Part shown: positions 42,051-51,718 of the stretch, piece after piece
Position numbering within the stretch: position 1 is the stretch's first letter
Layout: every line of letters starts with the position of its first letter
Origin: JAGDMS01 sp050015455
GTDB taxonomy: Bacteria; Desulfobacterota; Binatia; HRBIN30
Assembly (NCBI GenBank): GCA_050015455.1
Contig: JBEKBJ010000003.1
Span: 62,001-126,000, forward strand
Length of the DNA: 64,000 nt
Direction: 5' to 3'
Made by a program: the position numbers and the translations under genes
The notes under the pieces: generated by a model
Seen by the model: only the letters and a program-made list of their open reading frames with translations
What the model was told of the DNA's origin: nothing
Databases searched by the model: none

Positions 42051-42898
42051 CGATCAAACGCAGCCGACTGGCGGGAACCTGGTATGCGCGGGACGCGGCG
42101 CAGCTGCGCCGCCAAGTGGACGAACTCTTGGGCGCCGCCAGCGGTGGGCCGGCGGCGGCGTTGCTCGGGCTCATCGTGCCCCACGCCGGCTATGTGTACT
42201 CGGGGCGCGCGGCGGCGGCCGGGTATCGCCGCTTGAGGGGTGGTGACTACCAACGCGTGACGATTCTCGCACCGAGTCACTCCGCAGCTTTCCACGGTGT
42301 GGCGGTGCTGGAAGTCGACGGCTTCGAAACGCCGCTCGGCACGGTGCCGGTGCACCGCGCCGGCGTCGAGACGTTGCTAGGTGGCTCGTTGTATCGCAGC
42401 GACGCCAGACCCTTTCAGGACGAGCACTCCCTGGAGATCCAGTTGCCGTTGCTGCAGCGGGTGCTGCCGAACGTGGCCGTGGTGCCGGCGCTCATCGGCG
42501 ATCTCGGTCCCGACGATTTCGCCACCGCCGCGAGCACACTGGCACAGCTCGATGACGGCAAGACCGTGTTCGTAGTCAGCTCGGACTTCGTGCACTATGG
42601 CTGGCGCTTTGGGTACGTGCCTTTTGCGGCCGAAGGCCCGGAGCAAGTGCGCACCGCCTTGCGCGGCCTGGATATGGGTGCGATCACCCGCATCGGCAGC
42701 GGCGACGCCCAGGCCTTTCGCGACTACCTCGCGGAAACCGGCGCCACCATCTGCGGTGCTCTGCCGATCACCCTGTTTCTCACCTTCCACCGCCAGCGCA
42801 CGCCCGGCGAGCTGATCGAGTACTACAGCTCGCTCGATGTCACCGGTGACTTCGAGCACACCGTCAGTTACGCTAGCGTCGCTTTTCCGCGGCCGTGA
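42047..42898 (+). CDS. amrB: MEMO1 family protein (AmmeMemoRadiSam system protein B)
   Basis: A 283-residue protein with the MEMO/AmrB fold, related to extradiol dioxygenases. His-rich metal-site motifs are present: LIVPHAGYVYSGRAAAAGY, APSHSAAFHG, DEHSLEIQLPLLQ and SSDFVHYG. In bacteria this protein is usually encoded with an AMMECR1 protein and a radical SAM enzyme, but neither is in this window. The GTG at 42047 overlaps the preceding stop (GTGA), and GGGAGG lies upstream. The biochemical role of the system is not established. Confidence 0.9.
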   Translation: MTIKRSRLAGTWYARDAAQLRRQVDELLGAASGGPAAALLGLIVPHAGYVYSGRAAAAGYRRLRGGDYQRVTILAPSHSAAFHGVAVLEVDGFETPLGTVPVHRAGVETLLGGSLYRSDARPFQDEHSLEIQLPLLQRVLPNVAVVPALIGDLGPDDFATAASTLAQLDDGKTVFVVSSDFVHYGWRFGYVPFAAEGPEQVRTALRGLDMGAITRIGSGDAQAFRDYLAETGATICGALPITLFLTFHRQRTPGELIEYYSSLDVTGDFEHTVSYASVAFPRP

Positions 42899-43085
42899 GG
42901 TGCCGCTCTTCACGGCGGCTCAGCTGGCACCCGTTCAATTCTCTCCTCTACACTTTCATCGCGAAGAACCACTGCAACCCCGCTGCGACGGCTAAGCTCG
43001 ACAATTGCGAGCGGGCCATCGTAGAGAGCCTTCCTCTCTCGTCTGGCAACAAGAGCGGGGCAGAGCGCAAGAGGAGGAAAAGGTC

Positions 43086-44099
43086 GTGGCGAGAGTCAAG
43101 GAGTTCGGGCTGGCCCTGGAGACCTCGCCCGCAACCGAAATCCTGAGGTGCGCCCGACTGGCTGAAACAGCCGGGTTCGGGAGCCTTTGGGTTCTGGAAG
43201 ACCCCTTCTTCCGGGGGGCTTTTTCTCTGGCAACTGCCGTGGCGTGCCAAACCGAGTCTCTCCGAATCGGCATCAGCGTGGTGAATCCCTACACCCGGCA
43301 CCCGGGGTTGATCGCGATGGAATTCGCCACGTTGGACGAGATCTCCGGCGGTCGCGCCGTGTTGGGGATTGGCGCCGGCGCGCGCTTCTGGATTCAGGAT
43401 CAGTTGCACCTCGGATGGGAACGGCCGGGCCGCGCTATCCGAGAGACGGTGGACCTCATACGCGGACTCCTGCGCGGCGAGCAGCTGACGCGCAGCGGCG
43501 AGATTTTCCGCCTCACGGATGCCGTGCTGCATTTCTCGCCGCCGCGAAGTCATCCGCCGATTCACCTCGGCGTCACCGGGCCGAAGAACCTCCAGCTGGC
43601 AGGAGCTATCGCGGACGGCGTCATCCTGAGCACGATGAGTGGTCCTGAGTACGTGCGGTTCGCGCGTGAACAACTGAGACTGGGAGCGGAACGAGCCGGG
43701 AGAACGCTCGAGGGATTCGAGGTGTCGGCGATCCTGCCGATATCCATCTCGGAGGATGAAAAGGAAGCGAGGGAAGCGGTAAAGCCCCTCTTGGCGGTCC
43801 TGCTCGGGATTGGGGCATTTGAGGCGACGAGCCCGATCTTGCGGTGCGTCGAGTTTCCCGAGACGCTGCTGCGACAGTTCACCGAACGTTTCAGGCAAGG
43901 CGAGATTCCGGTGGAGCTCGTCACTGATCAGGTCATCGACAGCTTCGCGATCGCGGGGTCTCCGGCGCGCTGCCGTAAGAGGATGGCAGAGTTCGTGGCT
44001 GCCGGTGTGGACGTACCGATCGCGTACGAGATCCCGGCGACCAATCCGGAAGAAATGATCGCTACCCTCAAGCGGCACCTGGTTCCGGAGTTCTCCTGA
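43086..44099 (+). CDS. Luciferase-like (LLM class) flavin-dependent oxidoreductase
   Basis: A 337-residue TIM-barrel protein of the bacterial-luciferase/methylene-H4MPT-reductase-like superfamily: FGLALETSPATEILRCARLAE, LRIGISVVNPYTRHPGLIAMEFATLDE, SGGRAVLGIGAG and PIHLGVTGPKNLQLAGAIADGVIL are the expected blocks. The cofactor is FMN or coenzyme F420. The GTG at 43086 follows GAGGAGG, and the longer upstream frame looks non-coding. The substrate is unknown. About 190 bases separate it from the MEMO1 gene. Confidence 0.87.
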   Translation: MARVKEFGLALETSPATEILRCARLAETAGFGSLWVLEDPFFRGAFSLATAVACQTESLRIGISVVNPYTRHPGLIAMEFATLDEISGGRAVLGIGAGARFWIQDQLHLGWERPGRAIRETVDLIRGLLRGEQLTRSGEIFRLTDAVLHFSPPRSHPPIHLGVTGPKNLQLAGAIADGVILSTMSGPEYVRFAREQLRLGAERAGRTLEGFEVSAILPISISEDEKEAREAVKPLLAVLLGIGAFEATSPILRCVEFPETLLRQFTERFRQGEIPVELVTDQVIDSFAIAGSPARCRKRMAEFVAAGVDVPIAYEIPATNPEEMIATLKRHLVPEFS

Positions 44100-44160
44100 G
44101 GCCAGCCTCTCTTCGGTGCGGCCTTTGAGGCGGTCACATTGCCGAAGATGGCGGCGCGCG

Positions 44161-44189
44161 TTGTCGTGCAGTAGCGCGTGGTATATAAG
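44161..44189 (+). promoter_or_regulatory. Candidate promoter for ptsP
   Basis: TTGTCG (44161-44166), a 17-nt spacer and TATAAG (44184-44189) lie about 30 nt before the ptsP ATG at 44218. No good ribosome-binding site follows, so the leader would be short. Confidence 0.45.
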
Positions 44190-44217
44190 TTCACCGAGAC
44201 CTTGGCGCGTTTGTCGC

Positions 44218-46623
44218 ATGGTAGAGGCCGCAAGAGGCATATCGCAGCCGCGCGAGCCGCGACGTCGTCATGGACTGCGGCTGCTGGAAGAGGTCGGCGC
44301 GATCTTCACCCACGCCGCCGACCAACGGGCGAGCATACAGAGCATTGTCGAGGCGGTGGCGAACTATCTCGCGATGGAGGTGTGCTCGGTGTACGTCTAC
44401 GACGCCGCCAAACGGGTGCTCACGCTGTGGGCAACCACAGGGCTCGACCCCAGTTCCGTCGGCAGAGTCAGCATGGGCGTTGAGGAGGGACTGACAGGCG
44501 TCGTCGTCCAGAAGATGCAGCCGGTGATGGCCATCGATGCCATGGCCCACCCCCGGTACAAGTACTTCCCGGAGACCGGAGAGGAGCGGTACCACTCGTT
44601 CCTGGGTGTCCCTGTCGTCGACCAGCGCCAACCTCTCGGCGTTCTGATCGTGCAGACCTCACGCCGCCGCCGCTTCACCCGCGAGGAGGTACGGCTGCTC
44701 AAGGCGATTGCCGTTCCAGTGGCCGGGATTCTGGCGCAGACGCGGTTGCAGGCCCGGCTGCAGACGAAGGAGGAGGAGAGTCTCTCGTACCAGCAGCGCA
44801 TGGTCGACGCCATGGAACGGCTGCGTGACTATGAGGCGCATGGCCCGCAGCAGGCGCCGACCCGCCCGCGGGGGCAGACGCGGCTGACCGGGCTGGCGGC
44901 TTCACCCGGCTTCGGCATCGGCCGTGCCCACCTGATGGACTCCGAGATCAAAGTCGACGAGTCGTCGAGGCAGCGGCGGGCGTCTACGAAGCGCGAGGTC
45001 CATCGCCTGCATACTGCCATTGAGCGCGCCATCGAGGAGTTAGAGCGGGTCAAGGTCCGAATCCGTTCAACCGTCCCGGAGATCGATGCTGCCATGTTTG
45101 AGGCGCAGCAACTGATGTTGAAAGACCAAGGCTTTCTCGCACGGTTGGAAGAACTGATTCGCGATGGACTCAGTACCGAGGCCGCAGTAGATCAGACCGT
45201 GAAGGAGTTTATGGCCCAGTTCGCCGGCCTGACCGACGCCTATCTCCAAGATCGTGCCGCCGACATCAAGGATATCGGACAACGCGTGCTGCGGCAGCTG
45301 CTTGGGATCAACGAGCGGCAGCGCCCATTTGGGACGGGCATTGTGCTCGTCGCCAGCGGCGTCTCGCTGTCGGATCTGGCCATGATCGAGCAGCAGGACC
45401 TGAGAGGCGTAGTGCTCGCAAGCGGCGGCGTCACCTCCCATGCCTCCATTCTGGCAAAGTCGCTCGAAATCCCGACCGTAGTCGGTGCCGAACGTGCTGA
45501 GGACGTGATTCGCGAAGGGGATCAGCTGATCGTCGACGGCAACGCCGGTGTCGTGCACGTCAACCCGACCAGCGAGATCCTACGCGAGTTCGATCGCCTC
45601 GAACGCGAGTACCGGGCCTTCAATCGAGAGTTAGAAACGCTGCGCGATCTGCGCGCCGAAACCGTCGACGGCCACCGCGTTCACCTGTGCGCCAACATCG
45701 GCCTGCTGGGCGACATGAATCTGGCTTTGCTGCATGGCGCCGAGGGCATAGGCCTGTACCGTACGGAGGTGCCATTCCTCTCCCACCGCGATTTCTTGAA
45801 CGAAGACGAGCAGATCGAGCTGTACCGCCGTGTGGTCAACGGCATGGGCGGCAAGCCGGTTACCATTCGCACACTCGATCTCGGCGCGGACAAGTACCCC
45901 CCGTATCTCCACGTCCCACGCGAGGACAATCCCTTCCTCGGTTGGCGCTCGATTCGCATCTCGCTGGAGCTGCCCGAGATCTTCAAGGCGCAGCTGCGTG
46001 CCATCCTGCGCGTCGCCGTGAATCGGCCGGTGCGAATGATGTTCCCGATGATCTCGAGTCTGGAGGAGATCCGGCGCGCGAAGGAGTTGCTGGCCGAGGC
46101 GCAGGAGGAGCTGCGGGCCATCAACGAGCCGGTTCCCGACGCGATGCCGGTCGGCATGATGATGGAGGTGCCTTCCGCCGTGTGCCTGGCGCCTCATCTG
46201 GTGCAGGAGGTGGATTTCATCAGCATCGGCACGAATGACCTGATCCAGTACGTGCTCGCGGTTGACCGCAACAACCGCAAGGTGGCGCCGCTGTACGAGC
46301 CGCTGCATCCAGCTGTGATTCAGATGGTGGCGAACGCGGTGACTGCCGCCAAAGACGCCGGCAAGCCGGTGTCCATCTGCGGCGAGATGGCGGCCGATCC
46401 CGTGTGCACCTTGCTGCTCGTCGGCCTCGGGTTCGACGATCTGAGCATGGGGCCGTTCTTCATCCCGGTCATCAAAAGGCTGATCCGGGCGATGACCTTT
46501 GAAACGGCTCGCAGCTTGGCCCAGGAGGTGCTGACCTTGCCCACGGTCAAGGAGATCAAGAGCCGGCTTTTCGAAACCATGCGAGCACTGGGCATGATCG
46601 ACATCATGGAGATGTACCACTGA
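44218..46623 (+). CDS. ptsP: PEP-protein phosphotransferase with GAF domain (EI-Ntr type)
   Basis: An 801-residue enzyme I paralogue. An N-terminal GAF domain (about 20-165; SVYVYDAAKRVLTLWAT, GVEEGLTGVVV) is the sensory part in nitrogen-PTS enzyme I. A PEP-utiliser N domain follows, then the phosphohistidine domain with GGVTSHASILAKSLEIPTVV (His about 408), and a C-terminal PEP-binding barrel (GIGLYRTEVPFL; ISIGTNDLIQYVLAVDR; SICGEMAADP). It takes phosphate from PEP and passes it to an HPr/NPr protein; no HPr or EIIA gene is in the window. Start at the ATG at 44218 (MVEAARGISQ). Confidence 0.95.
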   Translation: MVEAARGISQPREPRRRHGLRLLEEVGAIFTHAADQRASIQSIVEAVANYLAMEVCSVYVYDAAKRVLTLWATTGLDPSSVGRVSMGVEEGLTGVVVQKMQPVMAIDAMAHPRYKYFPETGEERYHSFLGVPVVDQRQPLGVLIVQTSRRRRFTREEVRLLKAIAVPVAGILAQTRLQARLQTKEEESLSYQQRMVDAMERLRDYEAHGPQQAPTRPRGQTRLTGLAASPGFGIGRAHLMDSEIKVDESSRQRRASTKREVHRLHTAIERAIEELERVKVRIRSTVPEIDAAMFEAQQLMLKDQGFLARLEELIRDGLSTEAAVDQTVKEFMAQFAGLTDAYLQDRAADIKDIGQRVLRQLLGINERQRPFGTGIVLVASGVSLSDLAMIEQQDLRGVVLASGGVTSHASILAKSLEIPTVVGAERAEDVIREGDQLIVDGNAGVVHVNPTSEILREFDRLEREYRAFNRELETLRDLRAETVDGHRVHLCANIGLLGDMNLALLHGAEGIGLYRTEVPFLSHRDFLNEDEQIELYRRVVNGMGGKPVTIRTLDLGADKYPPYLHVPREDNPFLGWRSIRISLELPEIFKAQLRAILRVAVNRPVRMMFPMISSLEEIRRAKELLAEAQEELRAINEPVPDAMPVGMMMEVPSAVCLAPHLVQEVDFISIGTNDLIQYVLAVDRNNRKVAPLYEPLHPAVIQMVANAVTAAKDAGKPVSICGEMAADPVCTLLLVGLGFDDLSMGPFFIPVIKRLIRAMTFETARSLAQEVLTLPTVKEIKSRLFETMRALGMIDIMEMYH

Positions 46624-46785
46624 GGTCGTCAGCCGTGCCCGCGATTCGTGTCCGTTGCGTTCGCTGCCACGCCGACGGACCATTCGCGAGGACGATCGCG
46701 AAAACCTGGACAAGTTTCGCCACTTCACATAGAAGTCGGCGTGCGGAAGAGATGAACAGTGACTTGCGGCTAGGGGGACAATCAG

Positions 46786-47298
46786 GTGGCGCGACACCGG
46801 GGTAGATCATGGTTGGCTGTGGCAGGGATGCTGGTGCTCGGGGCGGCGGTGTGCCTGTGTGCGCCACGACGGGCGGCGGCAGAGCGGGCAAGAGCCCCCG
46901 CGAAAAAAGAAGCGAAGGCGGCCAGAGCACCCGAGGTGACCCAGGAGATCAACGCGCTGATCGAGGCGCAACGCTCGTTGGTGGCCGACATCTCGCAGTT
47001 GCGCGATCAGTTGAACGCGTTGCAGCAAGGAGTCGGCGAGGGGCACGACGAGGTGCGCCAGAACCGTGACGTGCTGCAAACCAGCCTCGAACAGATCAAA
47101 GGCATGCGTGAGGAGGTGCGAGGCCTGTACGTGGAAAGCAGTGGCCTGAAAGGTGACATCGCCCAGGTGGGAAAGCAGGTCGAGGAGCTGGACGCCAGTC
47201 TGGGCAACTTCCGCCTCAGCTCCGGCATCGTGGTCGCGGTGGTCATCGTGCTGCAAGTCGTGCTGGTGGGCTTGATGTTTCGGGGCCGGAGGGAGTAA
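46786..47298 (+). CDS. Secreted coiled-coil protein with C-terminal membrane anchor
   Basis: A 170-residue protein with an N-terminal signal (WLAVAGMLVLGAAVCLCAPRRAAA), a Lys/Ala-rich linker, a long coiled coil (ALIEAQRSLVADISQLRDQLNALQQG to QVGKQVEELDASL) and one C-terminal transmembrane helix (IVVAVVIVLQVVLVGLMF). Topology suggests a periplasmic coiled coil attached to the inner membrane. GTG start at 46786 with GGGGGA upstream. It opens the envelope operon leading to the YCF48 and MMPL genes, so it may scaffold that system. Confidence 0.75.
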   Translation: MARHRGRSWLAVAGMLVLGAAVCLCAPRRAAAERARAPAKKEAKAARAPEVTQEINALIEAQRSLVADISQLRDQLNALQQGVGEGHDEVRQNRDVLQTSLEQIKGMREEVRGLYVESSGLKGDIAQVGKQVEELDASLGNFRLSSGIVVAVVIVLQVVLVGLMFRGRRE

Positions 47299-47352
47299 AG
47301 GATCAGAACGCGAGGGGCACCAGAACTCGCAGAACAATTTAGGGAAAGAGTG

Positions 47353-47832
47353 ATGCACCGAAGTATCAGATGCGCAGCTGAAGGCGTTGTCTTGCTCCTG
47401 CTGATGTCCGGCGTGCGTCTCGCCTCAGGCGAAGAGGCCAAGGCGACGGCGGCCGGTCTCACCCCTGAAGAAACCGTGACGCGTTACCTGGAGGCGCTGA
47501 AGGCCGGGAACTTCGCCAGCGCTTACGACTACATCTCGGCCGACATGGCGCAACACAAGAATCGCGACGAGTGGGCCAAGGAGCAACAGTGGACCGCGCA
47601 GATGGCGGACGCGAAAATCTTTGATTTTCACGTCTATCCGGGCAAGGTCGAGGGCGCGGTCGCCCATGTTCCGGACCTCCTCAGCTCCCAGGACAAGTTT
47701 TTGAATCAGCTCGGCGTGCAGGAGTGGGAGCTGTACACCCTGATCCGCGAAGACGGACGCTGGAAGGTCGACCAGCAGCGGCTCCTGGAAAAACCCGAAC
47801 AGGGCAAGTGGTTCCCCTCCGAGGCACCATAA
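47353..47832 (+). CDS. Secreted DUF4878/NTF2-like protein
   Basis: A 159-residue protein with a Sec signal (EGVVLLLLMSGVRLASG) and a single domain starting TPEETVTRYLEALKAGNFASAYDYIS, the usual opening of DUF4878-type NTF2-fold lipoprotein-like proteins, and ending in REDGRWKVDQQRLLE. Such domains bind small ligands or act as periplasmic accessory proteins. The ATG at 47353 is favoured by AGGGA upstream; a GTG is 3 nt before. It is the second gene of the envelope operon. Confidence 0.75.
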   Translation: MHRSIRCAAEGVVLLLLMSGVRLASGEEAKATAAGLTPEETVTRYLEALKAGNFASAYDYISADMAQHKNRDEWAKEQQWTAQMADAKIFDFHVYPGKVEGAVAHVPDLLSSQDKFLNQLGVQEWELYTLIREDGRWKVDQQRLLEKPEQGKWFPSEAP

Positions 47833-47932
47833 AAAGAGGCGGGGAGTCCTTGACAGTCAGGGGTGAGGCTTTGTACAGGAGCGCGCACACGCCGCGGGCA
47901 GAATTGTGAGTCAAACGTCCTCAGGAGGCATC

Positions 47933-48991
47933 ATGCGAAATATTGGTTGGGTCCGTCCATTGCTGCTGCTCGCGGCAATCACCGTCAGCACCGGGTGTCA
48001 CCGCGAAGCGGAACAGGTCCCGCTGCTGTCGCGCACCATTAGTATCTCCGACAAGTTCTACGATGTGCAGGCCCTCAGCGCCGACCACGCAGTCGTCATC
48101 GGCTATGGCGGCAAGATCCTGACCACCACCGACGGCGGGTTCACCTGGTCGCAAATGAAGGCCGGAGGCGACCGTGGTCTTTACCGCATTCGTTTCGTGG
48201 ACGCCAACAACGGCTGGATTTCGGGGCAGGAAGGTTTGATCCTGCACACTGTCGACGGCGGCAAAACGTGGCAGCGCCAGAAGAGCGGCACCGACGTGTA
48301 TCTGTTCTCCATCTACTTCATCGATGCCAGACACGGCTGGGCCGTGGGTGACAAATCGATCCTGTTGGAGACGCGTGACGGCGGCGCCAACTGGAGCCTG
48401 CACAAGATCGTCCAGGCCTCGGCGAAGACGATGAGCGCCGAAGAAGCCATCGTCTCGCAAGACCCGGTGCTGTATGATTTGCAGTTCCTCGACGCCAAGA
48501 CCGGCTGGGTGGTCGGTGAGTTTGGCAAGATCTACCACACCGCCGACGGCGGGCAGACGTGGTCGGAGCAGGAACAGAGCCTGCTCGGCGCAGAGGTCAT
48601 CGACATCCTCGACATCCCAACCTTCTTCGGCGTCCACATGATCGATGCTCAGCACGGACTGGTTGCCGGCTTGGATGGAAAGGTTGCACGCACCCGGGAC
48701 GGCACCACCTGGAAATTCGAAAAGATGAAACTCGACTATCCCATCGTGGATCCGCTGTTCAACCCCATTCTATTTCCCGACGGCACCGGCTGGGCGATCG
48801 GAGCCGCCGGTGAGGTCGTGCGGCTCGCCACCCCGGATGGCGAGTGGCAGCGTGCCAAGGGCATGGAAGTCGTCACCTGGCTGCGCGGCATGAGCTGGAT
48901 CGACCAGCAGAACGGCTGGATCGTCGGCGGCTTCGGCCTGATCCTGCACACCAAAGACGGCGGCCAGACCTGGCTCCCCTCACTGGGATAG
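47933..48991 (+). CDS. YCF48/Hcf136-like beta-propeller lipoprotein
   Basis: A 352-residue protein with lipobox VSTGC and a seven-bladed propeller of BNR/YCF48 repeats: GGKILTTTDGGFTWSQM, EGLILHTVDGGKTWQRQ, DKSILLETRDGGANWSL, FGKIYHTADGGQTWSEQ, DGKVARTRDGTTWKFE and a final FGLILHTKDGGQTW. YCF48 is a photosystem II assembly factor in cyanobacteria, but non-photosynthetic bacteria often encode such lipoproteins beside MMPL transporters, as here (27 nt gap). AGGAGG precedes the ATG at 47933. It probably works at the outer or inner membrane with the transporter. Confidence 0.9.
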   Translation: MRNIGWVRPLLLLAAITVSTGCHREAEQVPLLSRTISISDKFYDVQALSADHAVVIGYGGKILTTTDGGFTWSQMKAGGDRGLYRIRFVDANNGWISGQEGLILHTVDGGKTWQRQKSGTDVYLFSIYFIDARHGWAVGDKSILLETRDGGANWSLHKIVQASAKTMSAEEAIVSQDPVLYDLQFLDAKTGWVVGEFGKIYHTADGGQTWSEQEQSLLGAEVIDILDIPTFFGVHMIDAQHGLVAGLDGKVARTRDGTTWKFEKMKLDYPIVDPLFNPILFPDGTGWAIGAAGEVVRLATPDGEWQRAKGMEVVTWLRGMSWIDQQNGWIVGGFGLILHTKDGGQTWLPSLG

Positions 48992-49018
48992 TGCCGGGGA
49001 AAGCGCAAGGAGGATTGC

Positions 49019-51715
49019 ATGGCCCTCGATTACGACGTTCCCGAAGACAAACGACTGCTGTACTGGCTCGGGGACAAACTCATCGACTACCGCCTCCCGG
49101 TCTCCATCGTCGTCATTCTGGTCACCGCCATGTTCGCCTACTGGGGCTCCCAGCTGAGGCTGGTGACCAGCTTCGGCGACCTGCTGCCCCAGAACCACCC
49201 GTACGTGAAGATCCACAACAAGTACTCCGGCACCTTCGGCGGCGCCAACAACATCAACATCATGATCCAGGTGAAGGAAGGGTCGATCTTCAACGTCGAC
49301 ACGCTCAACAAGATCTGGAGAATGACCGAAGGCCTGGACAAGGTTTACGGTGTCAATCACAACCAGATCGATTCCATTGCGCACCGTACCGTACGCTATC
49401 TCAAGGTGGCAGCCGGCGGCACCATGCGGGCGCAGCCGGTGATGCTGGAACCGGTGAAGACCCCCGAGGAGGCGGCGAACATCCGGCGCATCGTGCACAA
49501 CGCCGAGAACATCTACGGCTTGCTGGTTTCACTCGACGATAAGGCTGCTTTGATCCGCGCGAACTTCATCGAAGGGCGACTCGATTACAAACGCATCTTC
49601 ACCGAAGTGAATGAAAACGTCGTGGAGCCGTTCCAGGACGCCAACACCGAGGTCTACGTTGCCGGCGAGCCGCGCCTGTATGGCTGGGTGTACCACTACG
49701 CCGGCGACGTGTTCTTCGTTCTGGTCATCACCTGGTGTTTCGAGTGGGTACTGGGGTGGATGTACTTCCACGACTGGCGCGGCGCCTTGCGTCCCACCAT
49801 CACCGGCGTGATTGCGGCCTTCTGGGGCCTGGGGTTCATCTACCTGATCGGCTTGGCGCTCGATCCTCTGATGCTGGTGATGCCGTTCCTCATCACGGCG
49901 CGCGCCGTGAGCCACGCCATCCAGATGCACGAGCGCTACTACGAAGAGTTCGCGAACTCGGGGTGGTACAAGCGGCGCGCCATCGTCGCCGCCTTCGCCC
50001 AGCTCTTCGTGCCGACCTTGTCCGGCATCACCACCGATGCCTTCGCGGTCTTGGTCATCCTGCTCGTCCCCGTGGTCATGCTGCAGAAGCTGGCGATCAC
50101 GGCGTCGTGGTGGATCCTGGCGATCACCATCTCCGAGATGCTGCTCAACCCGATCGTCTACTACTACCTGAAGGCACCCGTGCCGGAGCTGGTGGTCATG
50201 CGCGAGCACGGCGGCTTCCGGCGCAGCATCGAGCGCTTTGTCAACGCGGTCCTGACGCGCACCGGCAAGATCGTGACCGTCACCGCCTGGCTCGGCGTCA
50301 CGCTGGTTGCCATCTACTTCGTCCGCGGCCTCACCATCGGCGACCCGAGCTCGGCGTCGCCGTTGCTGTGGACAGACTCGCCGTACAACGTCTCGCACAA
50401 AAAGATCCAGGATAAGTTCGGCGGCGTCGAACCGCTCATCGTGGTGAACGAGGGCTACGACAAAGACGCCATGAAGTATCCCGAGACCTTGCGCGCGATG
50501 GAAACCTTCCAGCGGCACCTCGAACGCGATCCGTCGGTCGGCTACAGCTTCTCGCTGGCCGACATCATCCGGGCGGTCAACATGGTGTTCCACGAACTGG
50601 AGCCGAAGTGGGGCGTGATCCCGGACAACTGGGTGGATGTCGGCGGTCTGTTCTTCATCTACTTCTCGGGCTCACCACCGAGCGAGACCGCGAAATACGT
50701 GACGCCGGATTACACCACCGCGCACGTGACCTTCTTCTGTAAGGACCACAAAGGCGAGAACATTAGGCGCATCATCAAGGAGTGCAAGGACTTCATCTCC
50801 GGCACCGAGATCGAGGATCTCGGCCTGACGTTGGGGAGTGCCGAAGACGGCACGGTAGTGGTCAAAGAGGTCCATCCCGAGCCGATTTGGGAAAAGGCTG
50901 GCCCGTCGTGGGTGGTGGGGAGCGTGGCTTCTGCTGATACGCCATTCAAAGTCGGCGACCGTATCGTAGCGGTGGGCAAACAGCCGGTGCGCACCGACGC
51001 GGAGTTCCGCACCGCTTTAATGCACCAATCGGACACTTCCACTCTCCTCGACTTGACCATGGAACGTGCGGGCCAGAAGGTTGCGACGACCGTAAGCGCA
51101 CCGTGGAAAGCCGTCTTCAAGCTGGCCGGCGGCTTGATCGGAACGCTGGCGGCCGCCAACGAAGAACTCGTCCGCAACGACGCCCTGATGAACTTCCTCG
51201 GCTTCTTCACCATGTACATGATCATGCTCTTTACCTACCGTTCCTTCGCCGCGGGCCTGTACCTGCTGGCGCCGCTGGCGCTGGCGAATATCATGGTCAA
51301 CGCGTACATGGCCGTGAACCACATCGGGGTGAACATCCACACCCTGCCGCTGGTCACCGTGGGCTTGGGTTTCGGCATCGATTACGGCCTGTATATTGTC
51401 AGTCGCACCATCGAGGAAATCCGTGTGCGCGGAGATTTGCAGGACTCGGTGCGCGAGGCGCTGGTCACTTCGGGTAAGGCGGTGAGCTTCACGGCCATCA
51501 TCATGGTCGTCAGCACGGTGTTCTGGACGTCGTCGAACATCCGCTTCAACGCCGAGATGGGATCGCTGCTGGCGATGTGGATGGCCATCAGCTACGTCGG
51601 GTCGCAGACGCTGACGCCGGTGCTCATCATCCTGTTGCGGCCGAAGTTCATCACGAGGGAAGCCAATCGCGCCCCGGCTATGACCAGGATGTTGAAGCGG
51701 CGCGCCGCGAGGTAA
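49019..51715 (+). CDS. MMPL/RND-superfamily transporter with internal PDZ-like domain
   Basis: An 898-residue inner-membrane transporter with the RND two-fold repeat: TM1 (SIVVILVTAMFAYW), a periplasmic loop, five helices including LVMPFLITARAVSHAIQMHERYYEE, a second half starting VTVTAWLGVTLVAIYFV, another loop and five final helices (LPLVTVGLGFGIDYGLYIVSRT; AVSFTAIIMVVSTVF). In the second loop, at about residues 615-690, a PDZ-like segment appears (GPSWVVGSVASADTPFKVGDRIVAVGKQPV), unusual for this family. Transporters of this type move lipids or hydrophobic compounds. AAGGAGG lies before the ATG. Confidence 0.92.
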   Translation: MALDYDVPEDKRLLYWLGDKLIDYRLPVSIVVILVTAMFAYWGSQLRLVTSFGDLLPQNHPYVKIHNKYSGTFGGANNINIMIQVKEGSIFNVDTLNKIWRMTEGLDKVYGVNHNQIDSIAHRTVRYLKVAAGGTMRAQPVMLEPVKTPEEAANIRRIVHNAENIYGLLVSLDDKAALIRANFIEGRLDYKRIFTEVNENVVEPFQDANTEVYVAGEPRLYGWVYHYAGDVFFVLVITWCFEWVLGWMYFHDWRGALRPTITGVIAAFWGLGFIYLIGLALDPLMLVMPFLITARAVSHAIQMHERYYEEFANSGWYKRRAIVAAFAQLFVPTLSGITTDAFAVLVILLVPVVMLQKLAITASWWILAITISEMLLNPIVYYYLKAPVPELVVMREHGGFRRSIERFVNAVLTRTGKIVTVTAWLGVTLVAIYFVRGLTIGDPSSASPLLWTDSPYNVSHKKIQDKFGGVEPLIVVNEGYDKDAMKYPETLRAMETFQRHLERDPSVGYSFSLADIIRAVNMVFHELEPKWGVIPDNWVDVGGLFFIYFSGSPPSETAKYVTPDYTTAHVTFFCKDHKGENIRRIIKECKDFISGTEIEDLGLTLGSAEDGTVVVKEVHPEPIWEKAGPSWVVGSVASADTPFKVGDRIVAVGKQPVRTDAEFRTALMHQSDTSTLLDLTMERAGQKVATTVSAPWKAVFKLAGGLIGTLAAANEELVRNDALMNFLGFFTMYMIMLFTYRSFAAGLYLLAPLALANIMVNAYMAVNHIGVNIHTLPLVTVGLGFGIDYGLYIVSRTIEEIRVRGDLQDSVREALVTSGKAVSFTAIIMVVSTVFWTSSNIRFNAEMGSLLAMWMAISYVGSQTLTPVLIILLRPKFITREANRAPAMTRMLKRRAAR

Positions 51716-51718
51716 ATT

